A stretch of DNA of 64,000 nt from Dermanyssus gallinae (GCA_003439945.1 QVRM01006592.1:1-64000), one strand, 5' to 3'; positions 36,566-49,172 are shown, counted from the first letter of the stretch. Translations and numbers: made by a program. Notes: generated by a model not told the origin, from the letters alone.

Positions 36566-36725
36566 CTAGTAGTAGTAGTAGTAGTAGTAAAAAATGTAGT
36601 AGCAGTTATTGTCGTCGTAGTGACACTATTAGTAGCAGAAGCTAAAGTAATTGTCGAAGTAGTAATAGTCGCCGTAGACGTGGTGAAGGCACAAGTGGGG
36701 GTCGGGGGGGGGGGGGGGGGTGGGA
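36566..36725. repeat. (GTA)n tract and poly-G run
   Basis: GTA triplets at 36566-36590, then GTA/GTC-rich sequence, then an 18-20 base G run near 36704-36725. Confidence 0.85.
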
Positions 36726-37660
36726 TGGGGGCAGCAGCAGCTACACAAGCGTGTGTAGACGTATTAGCAGCTGAAGTGGCAGTCATCAAGGGGCAAGTTT
36801 GCTGAACGAACAATGGGGGCTAGACGAAAGAGTGCTCTGCCCTTCTGATGATGGGCGGCGCCCCCCTTCGTTCGGGGGTTCCAGTAAGAACCACAAACGA
36901 GCAAGCAAGCGGGGAGCGAGCAAGTGCGTGCTAGGTCTTTTGAACTCCGAAGGAGGCGAAGGCGGAGGAGGAAGAGGCGGAGGAGAGGAGAGACCCCTTG
37001 ACTGGACGCCGGCTGGTGGGCGCATGGGCGGCGCCGCGTCCCGTAAAATAGAGGGAATATCAAACCATAGCCATCTATGTAAGCAGCTAGAGAGACACAC
37101 GGCTGTGAGTGTATATCTGTGTCTGTCTGTATGTGTCTGCCAGCCTGTCTGTCTGTGCGTCCGTCCGTCCGTCCTTTTCCCCGTACGCACGCGCCCACGC
37201 CCCGCACGCCACGAGAGTCTTCGTCGTATCAAAAACTCGTTAGACGGCCGGCCACGCGCCTTAATATGACTCCTCCGGCCGCCGGATGGTCGGTGGGTGG
37301 GCCGCGGATGGCCGCGTTGCGTTCGGCGCGTTAATCATTCTCCGCTTGGCAGACATTTCCGCCAGCTGACTGGCCGCTTCTCTGCCAGACAGACAGACAA
37401 AGAGATAGACAGACCGCTGTCGGCAAGACGGTCAGCAAAAAGGTGGTGGGTGGGCCAGAGGGCGGTGGGCCAGAAGTGTGGCTTTTATATCGACGTTTTT
37501 TAGAGAGGACTAACTGGAAGTTGTGGTACGCACGCACACACGGACACCACTGCAGGGGGCCAACTCGTCTGCGTGTGTATGTGTGTGTGGGGGGGGGGGA
37601 GGGGAGGGGGTAGTGTGGGGCTCCAATTTAGTAATTGTTTTATATCGACTGCTATAGCCA

Positions 37661-37721
37661 CTACAACTACTACTACTACTGCTACTACTACTGTTACTAC
37701 TACTACTACTACTATTACTAC
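37661..37721. repeat. (CTA)n microsatellite
   Basis: CTA triplets with occasional CTG and TTA. A GT/G-rich run lies about 60 bp upstream at 37570-37612. Confidence 0.9.
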
Positions 37722-38180
37722 TCACTTCCACTACAGTTAAAGCGAACGAGTTGTTGACCTAGCGAAGCATTGCCGTCTGTAGCAAAGCAAGATTCTGTCA
37801 AGAAACGCAAACGGTATCGGCGCCACGGTGTAAATCTCATGCCGCTGCTGCGGTTGTTGATGTTAGAGTCTGCTCTGACGTACCTGGTTATGTAGATTGA
37901 ATGTTGATTTTTTGGCAAATCCTTCATAACCATGCATCATAACCCCTGTAATCGTCATGGTTGTAAACCACGGCAGAAGCAGCATCATCGTTATGGCGAC
38001 CATCGACTCAAAGAGACGATTGAAGATACTAAACATTGCATAACGGGAAACCGGGTGTCAAGAATGTAGCAGCACATGTTCTTTTAGAGCTGAAGCAACA
38101 CTTTTTTCGTATAAGACAAATTTATGACCTAGCTGGTGGTGGTTGTGATAGTGGTGGTGGTGATGGTCGTGGCGGCGTCC

Positions 38181-38315
38181 CTGGGCCCGCCGCTGATTGG
38201 GGCTACTCTAGGCCTGTTCGTGATCGGGGCAACCCTGGGCCCTTCACTGGTCGGGGCTGTCCCGAGCTTGCCCCTGATCAGGACTACGCTAGGCATTTTC
38301 CTGGTCGAGGCCGTC
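38181..38315 (+). repeat. 27-bp minisatellite x 5, open in frame as a 9-residue repeat
   Basis: Five consecutive 27-bp units begin at 38181, 38208, 38235, 38262 and 38289. In the plus frame of the 38136-38336 open frame each unit reads as a 9-residue hydrophobic repeat of consensus LGxxLIGAT (LGPPLIGAT, LGLFVIGAT, LGPSLVGAV, PSLPLIRTT, LGIFLVEAV). The unit length is a multiple of three, so the frame stays open, but another plus-strand frame (from 38036) is also open. The region upstream is GGT-rich. It is either a minisatellite or a fragment of a repetitive gene; no gene model is supported. Confidence 0.75.
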
Positions 38316-38820
38316 CTTCGGCCCGAGATCCGCTGAGGGGTTCACTGAATTGTTTGTAGGGCAGCCGGCAATGAAATGGCTTCATAGGCAACTTTCTCAA
38401 TTGTCTTTCTTCTCCATTTGCAGTGCCGTTGTTAGGTCTCCGGCGAAAGATCACAGCCTCGCGTCGAAATGGCGATAGCCGCGTCTGCAGTAGAAGTAGT
38501 AGTTGAAGTAAAAATAGTAGTAGAACGACCGGCAACGCTCGCAACGCTCGGCGCAGCGAGGTCAGCGGCGATTGAGCAAATTCGAGATTTTACAACGCAT
38601 GTAAACGACGCGTGCGCCTACCGAGTTGGGTAACAGCCAAGGGCCAAAACGTGGTCGAAGGGACCTACGCTCCCTCATAGAGGGAAATAGAGAATCTTTG
38701 CAGAGTCTATGTTTCACCAGGCAGTACGCTATATCTGCGTGGGTGTGTCTCTGTTTTGCTGGAAGGAAGCCAACCATCGGTGTGACGCGCAGTATCTGTA
38801 CACACTTTCGAGAAAAGAAC

Positions 38821-38831
38821 ATATATATATA

Positions 38832-38894
<63 letters not shown>
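38821..38894. repeat. (TA)n microsatellite
   Basis: Long TA tract with one TTTA interruption. Confidence 0.95.
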
Positions 38895-38896
<2 letters not shown>

Positions 38897-39124
38897 CATC
38901 TAATTACGATTGACCCATAAATATTAACAGTAGAAACAGTGTAAGGCTACAGTAGAAACGGCAATAGTGGCTGGTGTTCTGCCAGCGTAACATATAGTTG
39001 ATGTAGATTCGTTGGCGTCCTCACTGATGTGCTCTTTTGCTCGAACATTGCACTCACTTAGAGCGCTTCATGCAAATAGCTAGATGTACTACTGGCTGTG
39101 TCACTACGCTGCAACAGCTGTCCT

Positions 39125-39167
39125 CCCTACAGAGCAGGGGGACGGACTTGCTCTGTAGGGCCTTTTT
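39125..39167. repeat. Hairpin followed by a T-run
   Basis: CCCTACAGAGCA (39125-39136) pairs with TGCTCTGTAGGG (39149-39160), and CCTTTTTTG follows. A T-run can terminate Pol III, but no Pol III promoter boxes were found upstream. Confidence 0.7.
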
Positions 39168-39279
39168 TGTCGTGTTGTAGTTCCGCATGAGTAGAAGACT
39201 GGCAGGTAGAGATACAATATTTCCCCCGGTTTTTTTGCCAACAGAGCCCGCCATGATTTGGCGTTGATATATATTGTAT

Positions 39280-39302
39280 TATATATATATATATATATAT
39301 AT
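39280..39302. repeat. (TA)n microsatellite
   Basis: Short TA tract. Confidence 0.9.
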
Positions 39303-39897
39303 AGCGTATACTCGTTTGTGTGTGGGTCTGTCAGTGTGTGTATGCGCATGTCGTCGTTTCCGTCCCAGAGTAGAGTCCTCGTTGTGGGCCCGGCCAAAGA
39401 GGCCGCCGCCAGTATCTAGGTATCGCGTAGTCGCAGAGTATCGTCGGTACTGAAAGCCTAGTAGGAGGGCCGGCCTATGATCGTCAATGAGTCAGGAGCT
39501 GATGCTGTCGTAAGGGCTTATGTTTAATTCACCAGCGTGTGGCGTGCGAAGTGCTCCGTCATCATTCAGGGTTTATCCTGCAAGGCAGGCGAGGCTGAGG
39601 CCGTGAAGGAGAAGTGGGTTTGCCAACACTAAATCGTTTTGTTATCACCTTCAACCTGCCGGGCCTCTCTCTTTTTTTTCTGCCTCTTATACCTATTACG
39701 TCTACTGCCCAGGCCTCCTACCTCTAAGACGTAGTCCGCCAACCGAAGACCTCAGTCGATCGCTAGCGTAGCATCACCACATAGAGAACCTTCTCAAAAG
39801 GGTCATAATACTCTATGTCTTCATCGATCACTTTATATCGGCTTTATGAATCTACGGTACATCTTTGTACGGGATTAAGCAGTACTATTTTTTCTCG

Positions 39898-39902
<5 letters not shown>

Positions 39903-39960
<58 letters not shown>
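39903..39960. repeat. (TA)n microsatellite
   Basis: Pure TA tract of about 29 units. Confidence 0.95.
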
Positions 39961-39963
<3 letters not shown>

Positions 39964-40870
39964 CATATTAATTTAAATATGCGGATACGTCGGGCGGTTA
40001 ATATTTGCTTTCATTACTTCGTGACCCTATACTTTGATGACGAGATTAAAAAAATAAAGACTTCACTGGGCTACGTATAAAGCATATGCACAAAACTATA
40101 TGCGTATATGTTTGGGGATATATATATATAGAGAGAGAGAGAGAAGAGAGAGACCCATATATATGAACAAGTTGTAAGCATCAAGCATATTCTTATAACT
40201 ATTGATATATCCTTACTAGTAATTTTACAAAATACATTTTACTGTACTCAGCTGAGAATCTGTCGAAGCGAAATAACAAACAAATAGGTGGTTAATCTGC
40301 GGCGGAACTTTATGTATTCAACAACATTTGCGCTCTTGTGTTGTGCACCTTGTACAGGTGAAGGTGCTAGTGAAGCGTGAGAGTCAAGCGGCGTCCTGAA
40401 CATACGTAATAATACGTAATAAAATCAGAAAAACCTATCCTCTAACCCTACGAAGTACTTGCTTTAGATGCAGTTTCGGGAGTTACACACACATGCCCAC
40501 ACCGCGAAGAGGCTGATCATGATATCGACCGGATCATGATATGTGCCGGCAGGATAATTGAGGTCTTGAGGATAAAAATTCTGGCGTCCTGTCCGCAGCT
40601 TGTGAACACCAAATAATCCAGCTTAAGAATATTAAACAACTATCTTTTTAATGCTTTCAGGCGTTTTCTTATCTTAATTTCAGACGATATCTTGCCTTAA
40701 TCGTTAAAGATATCAGGCTATTTTTCAAATATCGCATATGAGTATTATACAAACCTATATACGAGTGAATAGCATTTTGCGTTGTCAGTAGATTCGAAGT
40801 AGGCAAGGTGATCACACGCATTCGCAGACAGTTTGACTGGCCGTGGGCATACAGGCCGCTTTCATACACG

Positions 40871-40880
40871 TCTCTCTCTC

Positions 40881-40928
<48 letters not shown>

Positions 40929-40931
40929 ATA
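40871..40931. repeat. (CT)n(TA)n compound microsatellite
   Basis: A short CT run is followed by a TA run with a TATATTATATA interruption. Confidence 0.9.
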
Positions 40932-41149
40932 AAACATTCAGAAAGACGAGAATATTTTCAACGGCGTGCTGGTCGATTTGGCCCACGTCGACGACGACAA
41001 CAACACGGCCGCTGCGTGAATCGCCGGCCAGTCGAAAAATCAGTCAAACGCCGGCCGGCGTAGATGTGATTTCGCATAGAAATATCGGATTTTGTTTGGG
41101 CAGACGCATCGTCCCCCCGCTGCACACCACTCTCTCTATACTCCCTGTT

Positions 41150-41345
41150 CCCTCTACTAAGAGCTTGGTTTTTCCTCTCTCTCTTTCTTTCTATATCTCC
41201 CCCTTCCCTCTACTAAGAGGTTGTTTTTCCTCTCTCTCTTTCTTTCTATATCTCCCCCTTCCCTCTACTAAGAGGTTGTTTTTCCTCTCTCTCTCTTTCT
41301 TTCTATATCTCCCCCTTCCCTCTACTAAGAGGTTGGTTTTCCTCT
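41150..41345. repeat. About 56-bp pyrimidine-rich tandem repeat, 3.5 copies
   Basis: The anchor CCCTCTACTAAGAG occurs at 41150, 41206, 41261 and 41318 (periods 56, 55, 57). Each is followed by TTGTTTTTCCTCTCTCTC and TTTCTTTCTATATCTCCC. The slight period changes come from CT-run length. Confidence 0.9.
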
Positions 41346-41384
41346 CTCTCTCTCTCTCTCTCTCTTTATATATCTCCGCCTATC

Positions 41385-41458
41385 TTTCTATCTATGTCTC
41401 TCTATGTCGTCCTACTCTCCTGCCTTCTTTCTATCTATGTCTCTCTATGTCGTCCTAC
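41385..41458. repeat. 43-bp tandem duplication
   Basis: A 31-base segment starting TTTCTATCTATGTCTCTC is found at 41385-41415 and again exactly at 41428-41458. Confidence 0.9.
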
Positions 41459-42051
41459 GAATCGCAGCAGCAGCCGCACTCCAAACGGAATAGACTCCGA
41501 GCAGCTAGTCGAAGTTAACTGAACTCCACTCGGCGCTGCAGCTCACGGCGTACGAACTGAGTGCGTGAGCGAGCGAGCGAGTAAGGGGCCAGACCACCAG
41601 CCACAGAGTCTCGTGGTTGGGCTGCTGCGAGTACGCTTCGCCGCCGCTTGAGGCTATAGGGACGACCATTGCTACGTCGCGGCTTTATTATTGGCTGGAG
41701 AAGGAACGGACAATCGCCGGCACAACGGTCGCCGGCGCTGACATAGCGCTGGCGCCCGGACAACTGACCAGAGAACTGAATCGGGAAGAAGAGCGGGAAA
41801 CCCCACCCCCCCGTCGGGGGAGCGGCGAACCCTCGTTGACAAACGCCGATGACCATCCGCTGTGTCATGTCGTCATCTCGCCGAACTTCCGAAAACGGCG
41901 ATGTTGGAAACGACCGAACGAAGAAAGGCAGGAGAGCAAGAGAAAACGCAAGAACAAGAGCGTGCGGTCTAGAGACGGTGTCGGGCAGAACAGGTCGAGA
42001 GAGAGATCGAGAGAGCATTGAGGAGTGCAGACAGACGACGCCGAAAAGACG

Positions 42052-42075
42052 ACAATGATGATGATGATGATGATA
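42052..42075. repeat. (GAT)n microsatellite
   Basis: GATGATGAT run. Confidence 0.9.
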
Positions 42076-42797
42076 TTGATCAAGGAGAAGCAGAACGCGA
42101 TGGGGAAAAACCGATTGGGTTGCGGCTTCGTGGTTCGTTCTCAAAACAAAACTCCGAAACGCCTGGGGACATCAGATGATTGTTATAGCGGCCGGCCAAA
42201 ATGCCGAAATCTCTATAGGGTAGCGCGAGCAAACAAAGAATGAAAAAATACCTCGGTGCTGTGCCAGCTTTTTTACAAATACGCATCGCGTAGGAGAGTT
42301 GTCCCCCCACAAATACTAATAGAGAAAAGACGTACCATGGTTAAAAAACGGTGGGCTTTGGTCTCAGTGGCAAGCAGGCTCTAAAGCGTCAAGGCAGTCG
42401 AAAAGGTAGCTTAAAGGCGAAGACACCGCTCGGCACAGAGGGTTTAAGGCAATATGCTAAAGCAAAAACGACCAATGAGATGCCGTAACGTGTATCGTAA
42501 CGTCATCTGACTTTCCTCCGAGTTGGCTTAACCTCGCGGTACTTTGTGCAGATGCTAAAACTTTGATTCGACGGCCTAAGCTATACGATTTTTCTCTGTC
42601 TTTATATCCGTGATACATAGAGGGCACAAACATGTACCCTTTCGTCTTAATTTACAGCGGCCCGCGTTGACAATTTTACGACACGATGTTAGAAAGAGCT
42701 CTTCCCTTGCGCGTCATACTATGCGTGCGCCTGTGCTGTGTGCACGCGACAGTGAGAATCGTGTTATTCTGGAACGAATGTCTACGGCAAATGCAGG

Positions 42798-42822
42798 ATA
42801 TATATATATATATATATATATA
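42798..42822. repeat. (TA)n microsatellite
   Basis: Short TA tract. Confidence 0.9.
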
Positions 42823-44487
42823 ACGTTGGATTGTACTTACATTTTGCCAACGTACGTCGCACATACCATTTTTAACCATAAAACGTACATAAACATCCAT
42901 ACAACTGCATCCAAACCCACTACTGGCTTTGAGAGAGCCCTTATGTGCTCTATAATGACTATGCCGTGCGTATGAAGACAGACATAAGACTTAGCCCGGC
43001 TGCAAACGGCCGCTTCAGAACGAAAGGGTTCAAGTCCCCGGTCTCGGTGAGCGCCAATTTGCCTCCAACGTATTACTACCTCGCGCGTTACGAGGTGTAC
43101 GATTCACCAATGGCTGCTTTGACCCATCGGCCCAGCATAAAAACGCCACAGCCAATGGTTTGCTTACTGTAGCTCACTAGAGTAAGTCGGCAGAGTCAAT
43201 ATTGTTTCAACGACGATCGATACATCGTTACATGCTCTATCATTTGAACCACTTTGGTTAGCTTATTCTCGATCTCTCTCTCTCTCGTACGCTGTGTTCC
43301 ACTTCGAGCGTATTTGTTGTGGTGCGATAACAGGTAATTGACTGTGCGTATATAGTCGCCGGTGTGCCGCAACGGCCCGTTGTCGTCGAATATGATTACG
43401 GGGTGCTTGCTTTACGATCTGGGACTGATTTAATAGCAGTCCCTAGGGTTGCGCAAGCCGTGTCACTACTCATGGCCATGATCGGTGTTCGCTGACTACT
43501 GTAGCTGTAGCTGTTGGGCGCTGTTGTCCCCACAGCGGCCCCCACGGCCACCGCCGCCCCAGCTGGTACCCCCTGTACCTGATACAGTTAGCTATCTAGG
43601 CGCCCACCCACACAGCCCACGCGTTCAGTCCTGCCTATCTGTTCCACTCGCGTTTCGCGCTTACGCTACTAGGGCTTCAACTCCTTTCACTAGCCAGTTT
43701 CCCTTCCAGTACATGGTGCCAATTGTAGTCGCAGCAGCAGCAGAAGTAGCATCAGCATCAACGGCGGCCGCCTGCAGCCAGCCGCCCCTGTTTCCATGGC
43801 CCGTCGGTATGCCTACCTCTGGGCGGCGTAGACGCGGCTCGAGAGCCGCCGGTCGGTTAATGATATGACCGTATTTCTAGGTGGCGCAGTACAGTATCGC
43901 TACATCGATATTCGATACACTTGTACATACAAATAATAGACATGCTAATCCTATCGGTAGCAGCCACAGTCGCAGCTGCCGTGGCGGCAGCGGCAACATC
44001 AGCAGCAGGGGGGTAGTTACCGTAGAGGCTAGCTAGCGTGAGAGTCTCCATTGTAGCGAGTGGAGGGGTTGGATTGGGGACCGGCCGGGAACACCGAGCA
44101 GCAGCGGGATGGGGGATCTTCTGTACGGACATGCAGACACATATAACGCCTGTCAAGTGCTATTGCGGCAGGCGGGCGGGCGGGAGGGCAGTAAGTCTGC
44201 TATTGATTTCCACTTCGGAGCGGCGGAAAGGAAGTCGTCCCACTCGCCTCTTGCCCGCGACCACCAGTTCGCGGGGCCTTTTCGGCTGCAGCTTCCGACG
44301 CGGCGTAGCTGACCAGCCGGTTAAGCCTCCTGTTCCTCGGCTCTCCGCCAGTACGATCGTCTTTCGGCAAATCCATCCGGTTGGGTACCCCGCCTTCGTG
44401 CGTTGACATAGCTTGCTAGCTCTAGTTCTAGGACCTTCGACGCAATGGCGAGAACGACGACGACGACGATTATCTGCATCTGCGAGC

Positions 44488-44594
44488 ATGAGCGGTAGTG
44501 GAACTTTCTTCACAGGGCCAACCCCTTCGTCAGACAACGAAGAAGACGAAGAAGAACCTCAAGGAGTCGCCCGGTCGGGATCGGCGTCATCTCG
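44488..44594 (+). CDS. Candidate N-terminal coding exon, acidic protein (uncertain)
   Basis: An ATG at 44488 opens a frame reading MSGSGTFFTGP, then an acidic stretch SSDNEEDEEEPQ, then GVARSGSASS. It meets a possible splice donor CG|GTACGT at 44594/44595. The frame stays open to a stop at about 44640 if unspliced, and also upstream to 44413. The composition (Ser/Gly start, acidic cluster) looks more like protein than the repeat-driven frames elsewhere. The donor is weak, and no downstream exon, promoter or homologue was identified. I do not recognise the protein. It may be chance. Confidence 0.2.
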
Positions 44595-44699
44595 GTACGT
44601 CTGGCTGGACCTCCCGCTCCTCCGTCTACGATCCGTGTAGTTTCTCCTCCATTATCTCTCTTGTTTGCTTGACGGCTGGCGTTTATTGCTTTTACGTTA

Positions 44700-44745
44700 T
44701 CGCGCGTCCACTCTCTCTCTATCTCTCTCTCTCTCTCTCTTTCTG
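44700..44745. repeat. (CT)n microsatellite
   Basis: CT dinucleotides with CTAT interruptions. Confidence 0.85.
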
Positions 44746-44889
44746 TCGATCGCTCTTCACGCCTGGTCTATTTACTCATCTTTATATAACAGTCTTGCTT
44801 CCATCGGTCATTCTCTATCGCCCTTCCCGTCTATATCATCTTTTGTGAGTGTGCCAGAGTTCCTGCATTTTTCGCCCTCTACTTGACTG

Positions 44890-46159
44890 TCTTTCCGTTT
44901 CGTTTGTCGCTGGTGCTCGTTTTATCGTTTGCTTTCCATGGTTTCGTCGCCAAAGGAAAATATTTGCTTGTGGCCTGCCCCCGACGCTAACGACGCGGAG
45001 GTAGCGGTAAGGATCAGCGCGACGTAACGCAGCGCCAGATCTACTAACCTGATAGACATTTAATGTTCTTCCAAGCCACAGACACCCGCCGAACACACAG
45101 GCTGACTAGCCATCGACGGAGCGCCCACCCACCCACCGCGCAGGCCAACCAGCCAGAGTGGAACTACCGCAGTATAAAAATCACAGCGCTGATTTTTCTG
45201 CTCCTTCGCCGGACGCTTGACGTGCCGCCCCCATCATTCTGTCTCATAGGGCTCAGAATCCTTAAGCGAGGACGCTGGAGAGCGTCCATTCCTATTCGCT
45301 CTGGCCCATTATCCGTCCCAAAGACCCCCACCTACTCTACGGCCGATGATCATCGGCGATCATCGCAACTGACCTCCAAGATGAACTTTTGGGTAAGCTC
45401 ATCTCGGGTGGGACCATCTTGATCGTCAGGATTCCGTTTCAGCAAAAAAAATCGATTCTTTATTATCGACAGCTGATCGGTGAAGTGCCGTCTCGCTGCC
45501 TTTCCCTTTGCCTTTCCCTACGTTGCGGTAGCAAATGTCGGCGTGTGAGCCTATGTGCAGCTTGCACGCAATCCTTATGCTATTCCAGGCTCTTCTATAG
45601 AGCTTCTGTCCATGTGCATGTCAGCTGGAAGTGATGCCACATAAAAATAGTTAAAGGTATGCACTACTTCTTGAACATGGCAACCTTGATCACTAAATAA
45701 TCCTATCTTGTTGTCCGATAACCGTTTTGTTGTAACCAATGCAATAGTGTAAGATTTTGAAGGAAAGAAGGTGCATTTAAATTATGTTTGCTAATTACTT
45801 AACCAGTAAAGTTAATATGTAGTAGTCGGTATATATATATATATATATGTACATACAAAGTGCCTATATTATTACATGTACACAGTGATATATTTAACAT
45901 AAATTAAGAGACCTACGTAATTGCCAACTGTAATAATTAATATTACGTCTAATGCTTCTTTGACGATTTACGGAACAAATTACTTCTTTGAACTCTCGCT
46001 TGATGAATACAGTTTGTTCCGACCTGCGCAGTGTCCAGATTTTTCGTGGCGCAGTACTCACCTGAAAACAGAAACAGACACGATCACTTTAGTTGCAAGT
46101 CAAATCCCGCACGGTAGTACAGCTTACACTAAAGTTTACACAATGAGCAAAACTTAGGC
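44890..46159. other. No recognisable feature
   Basis: Unique sequence. The 120-codon open frame at 45063-45422 has no recognisable domain, and a short TA tract lies near 45830-45848. Confidence 0.5.
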
Positions 46160-46197
46160 ATATATTATATTATATATTATATATATTATATATATAT

Positions 46198-46281
<84 letters not shown>
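46160..46281. repeat. (TA)n interrupted by TTATA/AATATA
   Basis: A TA tract broken several times by TATTATA or TAATATA, giving many self-complementary blocks. Confidence 0.95.
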
Positions 46282-46287
<6 letters not shown>

Positions 46288-46917
46288 TCCGCTTCTCAGA
46301 AGGCCAACAGGCTCTCGTATAAAAGCTAATCGAAACACCCAAGCTCTCTGATCCCGCTCACTTTGCTTCGACATTTTTGCCGTCTTTCGCTTTTGCTGCA
46401 GGAGAAGCTCATGGGTCGTACGGGTGTCCACCAGTGCTCCGGACGGACACCGGTCTTCTTCAGTTAGCTTTGCCCCCAAACCGATGCACAGACGAAAGCT
46501 TTCGTTATCACCAGGTTTGTTGTAGAGCAAATTTCCAGACAACCGAGCCGAAGGGGGAAATTAGCCTTAGCACAGTTGCTGTGGGCCAGGTTTAGATTAA
46601 GGAGGTCCCTAAGGGTTACAGGTTCAGTGGAGACTGAGCGGATTAGTTAGGCGGAGGTGAAAGGGCTCAATCCTACCTGCGAACTAATGGCGGTCGATCT
46701 TACAAGAGACCTCTGTTGAATAGACGGCGACATGAGTGCCATGTTGCTTTCTTGGTCAGTGGAGAGGGCAAAATCATGGACGCTATGTCCCTGAGTTGCC
46801 AAAAGCACAAGTATATTCACATGCATTTTTAATGGTGTGTCCTCTCAGACGGCTAATGTAACAATTAAACTCATTGAGCTTTCTATTTCCAAATTAACGA
46901 ATTGCCCGTGTCTGCCC

Positions 46918-47016
46918 ATATATATATATATATATATACACTGGACCCCCCGTAATGGTGCACACGTTCGCAGGGACCCAAATGTCATGGTACGACTGTA
47001 AATGATTGATTACGTT

Positions 47017-47055
<39 letters not shown>
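46918..47055. repeat. Two (TA)n tracts flanking a possible pogo-like MITE
   Basis: The TA tracts (about 46918-46937 and 47019-47055) flank a short piece at 46936-46999. It starts TACACTGGACCC and ends GGTACGACTGTA, and its ends are partly inverse to each other (TACACTGG-ACC against TACAGTCGTACC). The CACTGGACCCC... start, with TA at the junction, resembles termini of pogo/Tigger-type transposons. The assignment is tentative. Confidence 0.35.
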
Positions 47056-47060
<5 letters not shown>

Positions 47061-48680
47061 AAAACGTTAAAATTCAATCAACCACTCATCAAGGCGAATC
47101 GACCGCGATACAACATCGTGCACAGTGCCGGTGTGTATAAGCACGTAAGCCAGCGTATTTGTTCAATTATTTATGAATATGTGTGTATTGCAAAGCAGAC
47201 ATTTTTTTAAATTCGCATTTAGTAACGTAACATAGGCTCCAGATACCAGCATCGCACTAGGTAAGTCGAACGCGCCAAAGCATTACAACCACTACTATGC
47301 TATCTGGATGACTCGCAAATACCCACAGGCCTGTCAGTTCTTCTCGGTGTGCACACGTCTGTTTAAATAGATCAGATAACTAAGAATACGCACTAGTTCA
47401 AAAACGAGCCCTGTTGGGTTTACATGAAGCGTGAGCGACTTTCAAAAGACCGAATCTGGCAAAAAGCTCGAATACTTTGAAGTTTTACCTAACTGATACC
47501 AGTGAACCGCGGTGAGTCAAACAGAAACTATGCCTCGGCAGAAAAGTTCATGTTGCGTAAGCGACCCCTAGTTTTTCGATCTCCGGCTCCACCAGGGCGA
47601 ATTTCAGCACCATTGCGTACTGTGAGTACTTGTTTGCATAGCACGCTCTGCCTGACCTAGTTGGCCATCCAAAGTAATATAGGGACTCTAAGCTTAACGC
47701 GCTACTCGATCTTATGGATTTATCCATTGGCAAACACAAACAGGCTTCTAGCTTCTAGCTTTGTTAACAAGAACTTTATGATGTAAAATCAGTTTACAAC
47801 GCTTCTACTCAGCTAACTGCTTACTAGCGTCGCCACACATTGTTGTCTAATACCAGGCGTATTTCGATATATTATATAAAACAACGATTATTTATTCGGG
47901 AGACAGAGGAGGAACAACGTACATAGGTACATAAACGTGTATATAAGAGCGTCCAAGCATGCAAGTCTTTGCGTCGAGATTGATATTGATAAAGGAGTGC
48001 AAGCGGTCAAGAGACACAGCAAGAGATAGAGATCTAAATGGTGAAATAGCGCGAAATGGGAGAAAAATGGTTTAAAGATGGGGTCACCGGTGGCCGAAGG
48101 TGGTAAGGAGAGAAGCGCACTAAAAATTTAATATAGGGCGTTAGGACAATAAACCTGCAAAATCCACTGAAAAGAAAAAATCGCATTCCCTGAAAAGATG
48201 ATAGGCCGGAAGTTATTGACGTGGCAGTCAGTAGCGCTTCCCATATTTTTCTACATAGTTTTTACCTAATTTGCCGCGCCCCTTTTTTACCAATATATTG
48301 TACACCCATCTTTTTCTCACACTCGATCACTCACATAAATATTTCCCTGCTTTGGGACCCTCGACACGCATTTTCTCAGCCGTCGCCTTCATAATCCTTA
48401 CCTTTGTTACCCGTTATCTACAGTGATTTTTCAATGCTAATTCTTTTCGCCGCACTAGTAACTCCCCGATCCTTCTCTTATCTCGGTACTTGCCCCCCCC
48501 CCTTCCTGCTTTTCAATGTACCTTGGCCTTTTTTTGCTATTCCTCTTGCTTCCTATGTACCTTTCTCCAGATCACAGCAGTCGCATGGCTTGGTGTCTTA
48601 TTTTGTTCTTCGCCGCTAGAGATAATCGTTCCAATCGTTAATCGTGCACGCTTCTCTCACCATAAGCACGCTCTATCTTT
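47056..48680. other. No recognisable feature
   Basis: Unique sequence with no open frame of recognisable character. Confidence 0.5.
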
Positions 48681-49043
48681 TTACGCCCGCTCTCTCTCTC
48701 TCTCTCTCACTCCGGCCTACCTACTATACCTCCTTCTGTTTTGCTTCCTTGTCATGCTCATCAATTCGTCGTTATTGCCTTAGATATAGTCTGGGAGTTT
48801 TGCCCTTACCTCGGAATCTCCGTTTAGGTCGGGGGATTCGCCCCCGGTCTAGAGCCTATGACGTCTGCCTCTGACCGCATTTCTGATGGCGTGTCCCGAA
48901 TCACGTTACGCTTGCCCGGCCGCCAGCTTCCATCGTCTTTACCTGTTTGCTCTTCACCATCTACCAACTGGTTGAGATTTTCGCTTCGTTCTCCCATTTA
49001 CAATTGAATTGATACTTTACGCCCCCTATAGTCTTTCGTTCAA

Positions 49044-49130
49044 ACATATATATATATATATATACAGTGGAGGGGAAACTCGCTCGATACCTAGTTTTTG
49101 CTACTCGTTTTCGCTTCCTGGCTGTCGGCC
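49044..49130. repeat. (TA)n tract followed by a pogo-like terminus
   Basis: A TA tract at about 49044-49064 leads into CAGTGGAGGGGAAACTCGCT and then GCTACTCGTTTTCGC. The CAGTGG start next to TA resembles a pogo/Tigger-type end. No matching second end was found, so this is weak. Confidence 0.25.
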
Positions 49131-49172
49131 TGGTCGCATATCCAGATATCGTGCTGAATATATACATGGCTA

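Noticed and set aside
39125..39167. Rho-independent-type terminator
   Set aside because: The hairpin plus T-run is formally terminator-like, but the window is eukaryotic and no transcription unit ends there.
41515..42144. 209-codon minus-strand open frame
   Set aside because: No recognisable domain, contains a poly-His run from the (GAT)n repeat, and overlaps other open frames on the plus strand.
43027..43037. B-box-like GGTTCAAGTCC, possible tRNA or SINE
   Set aside because: No convincing A box at the right distance and no acceptor-stem pairing.
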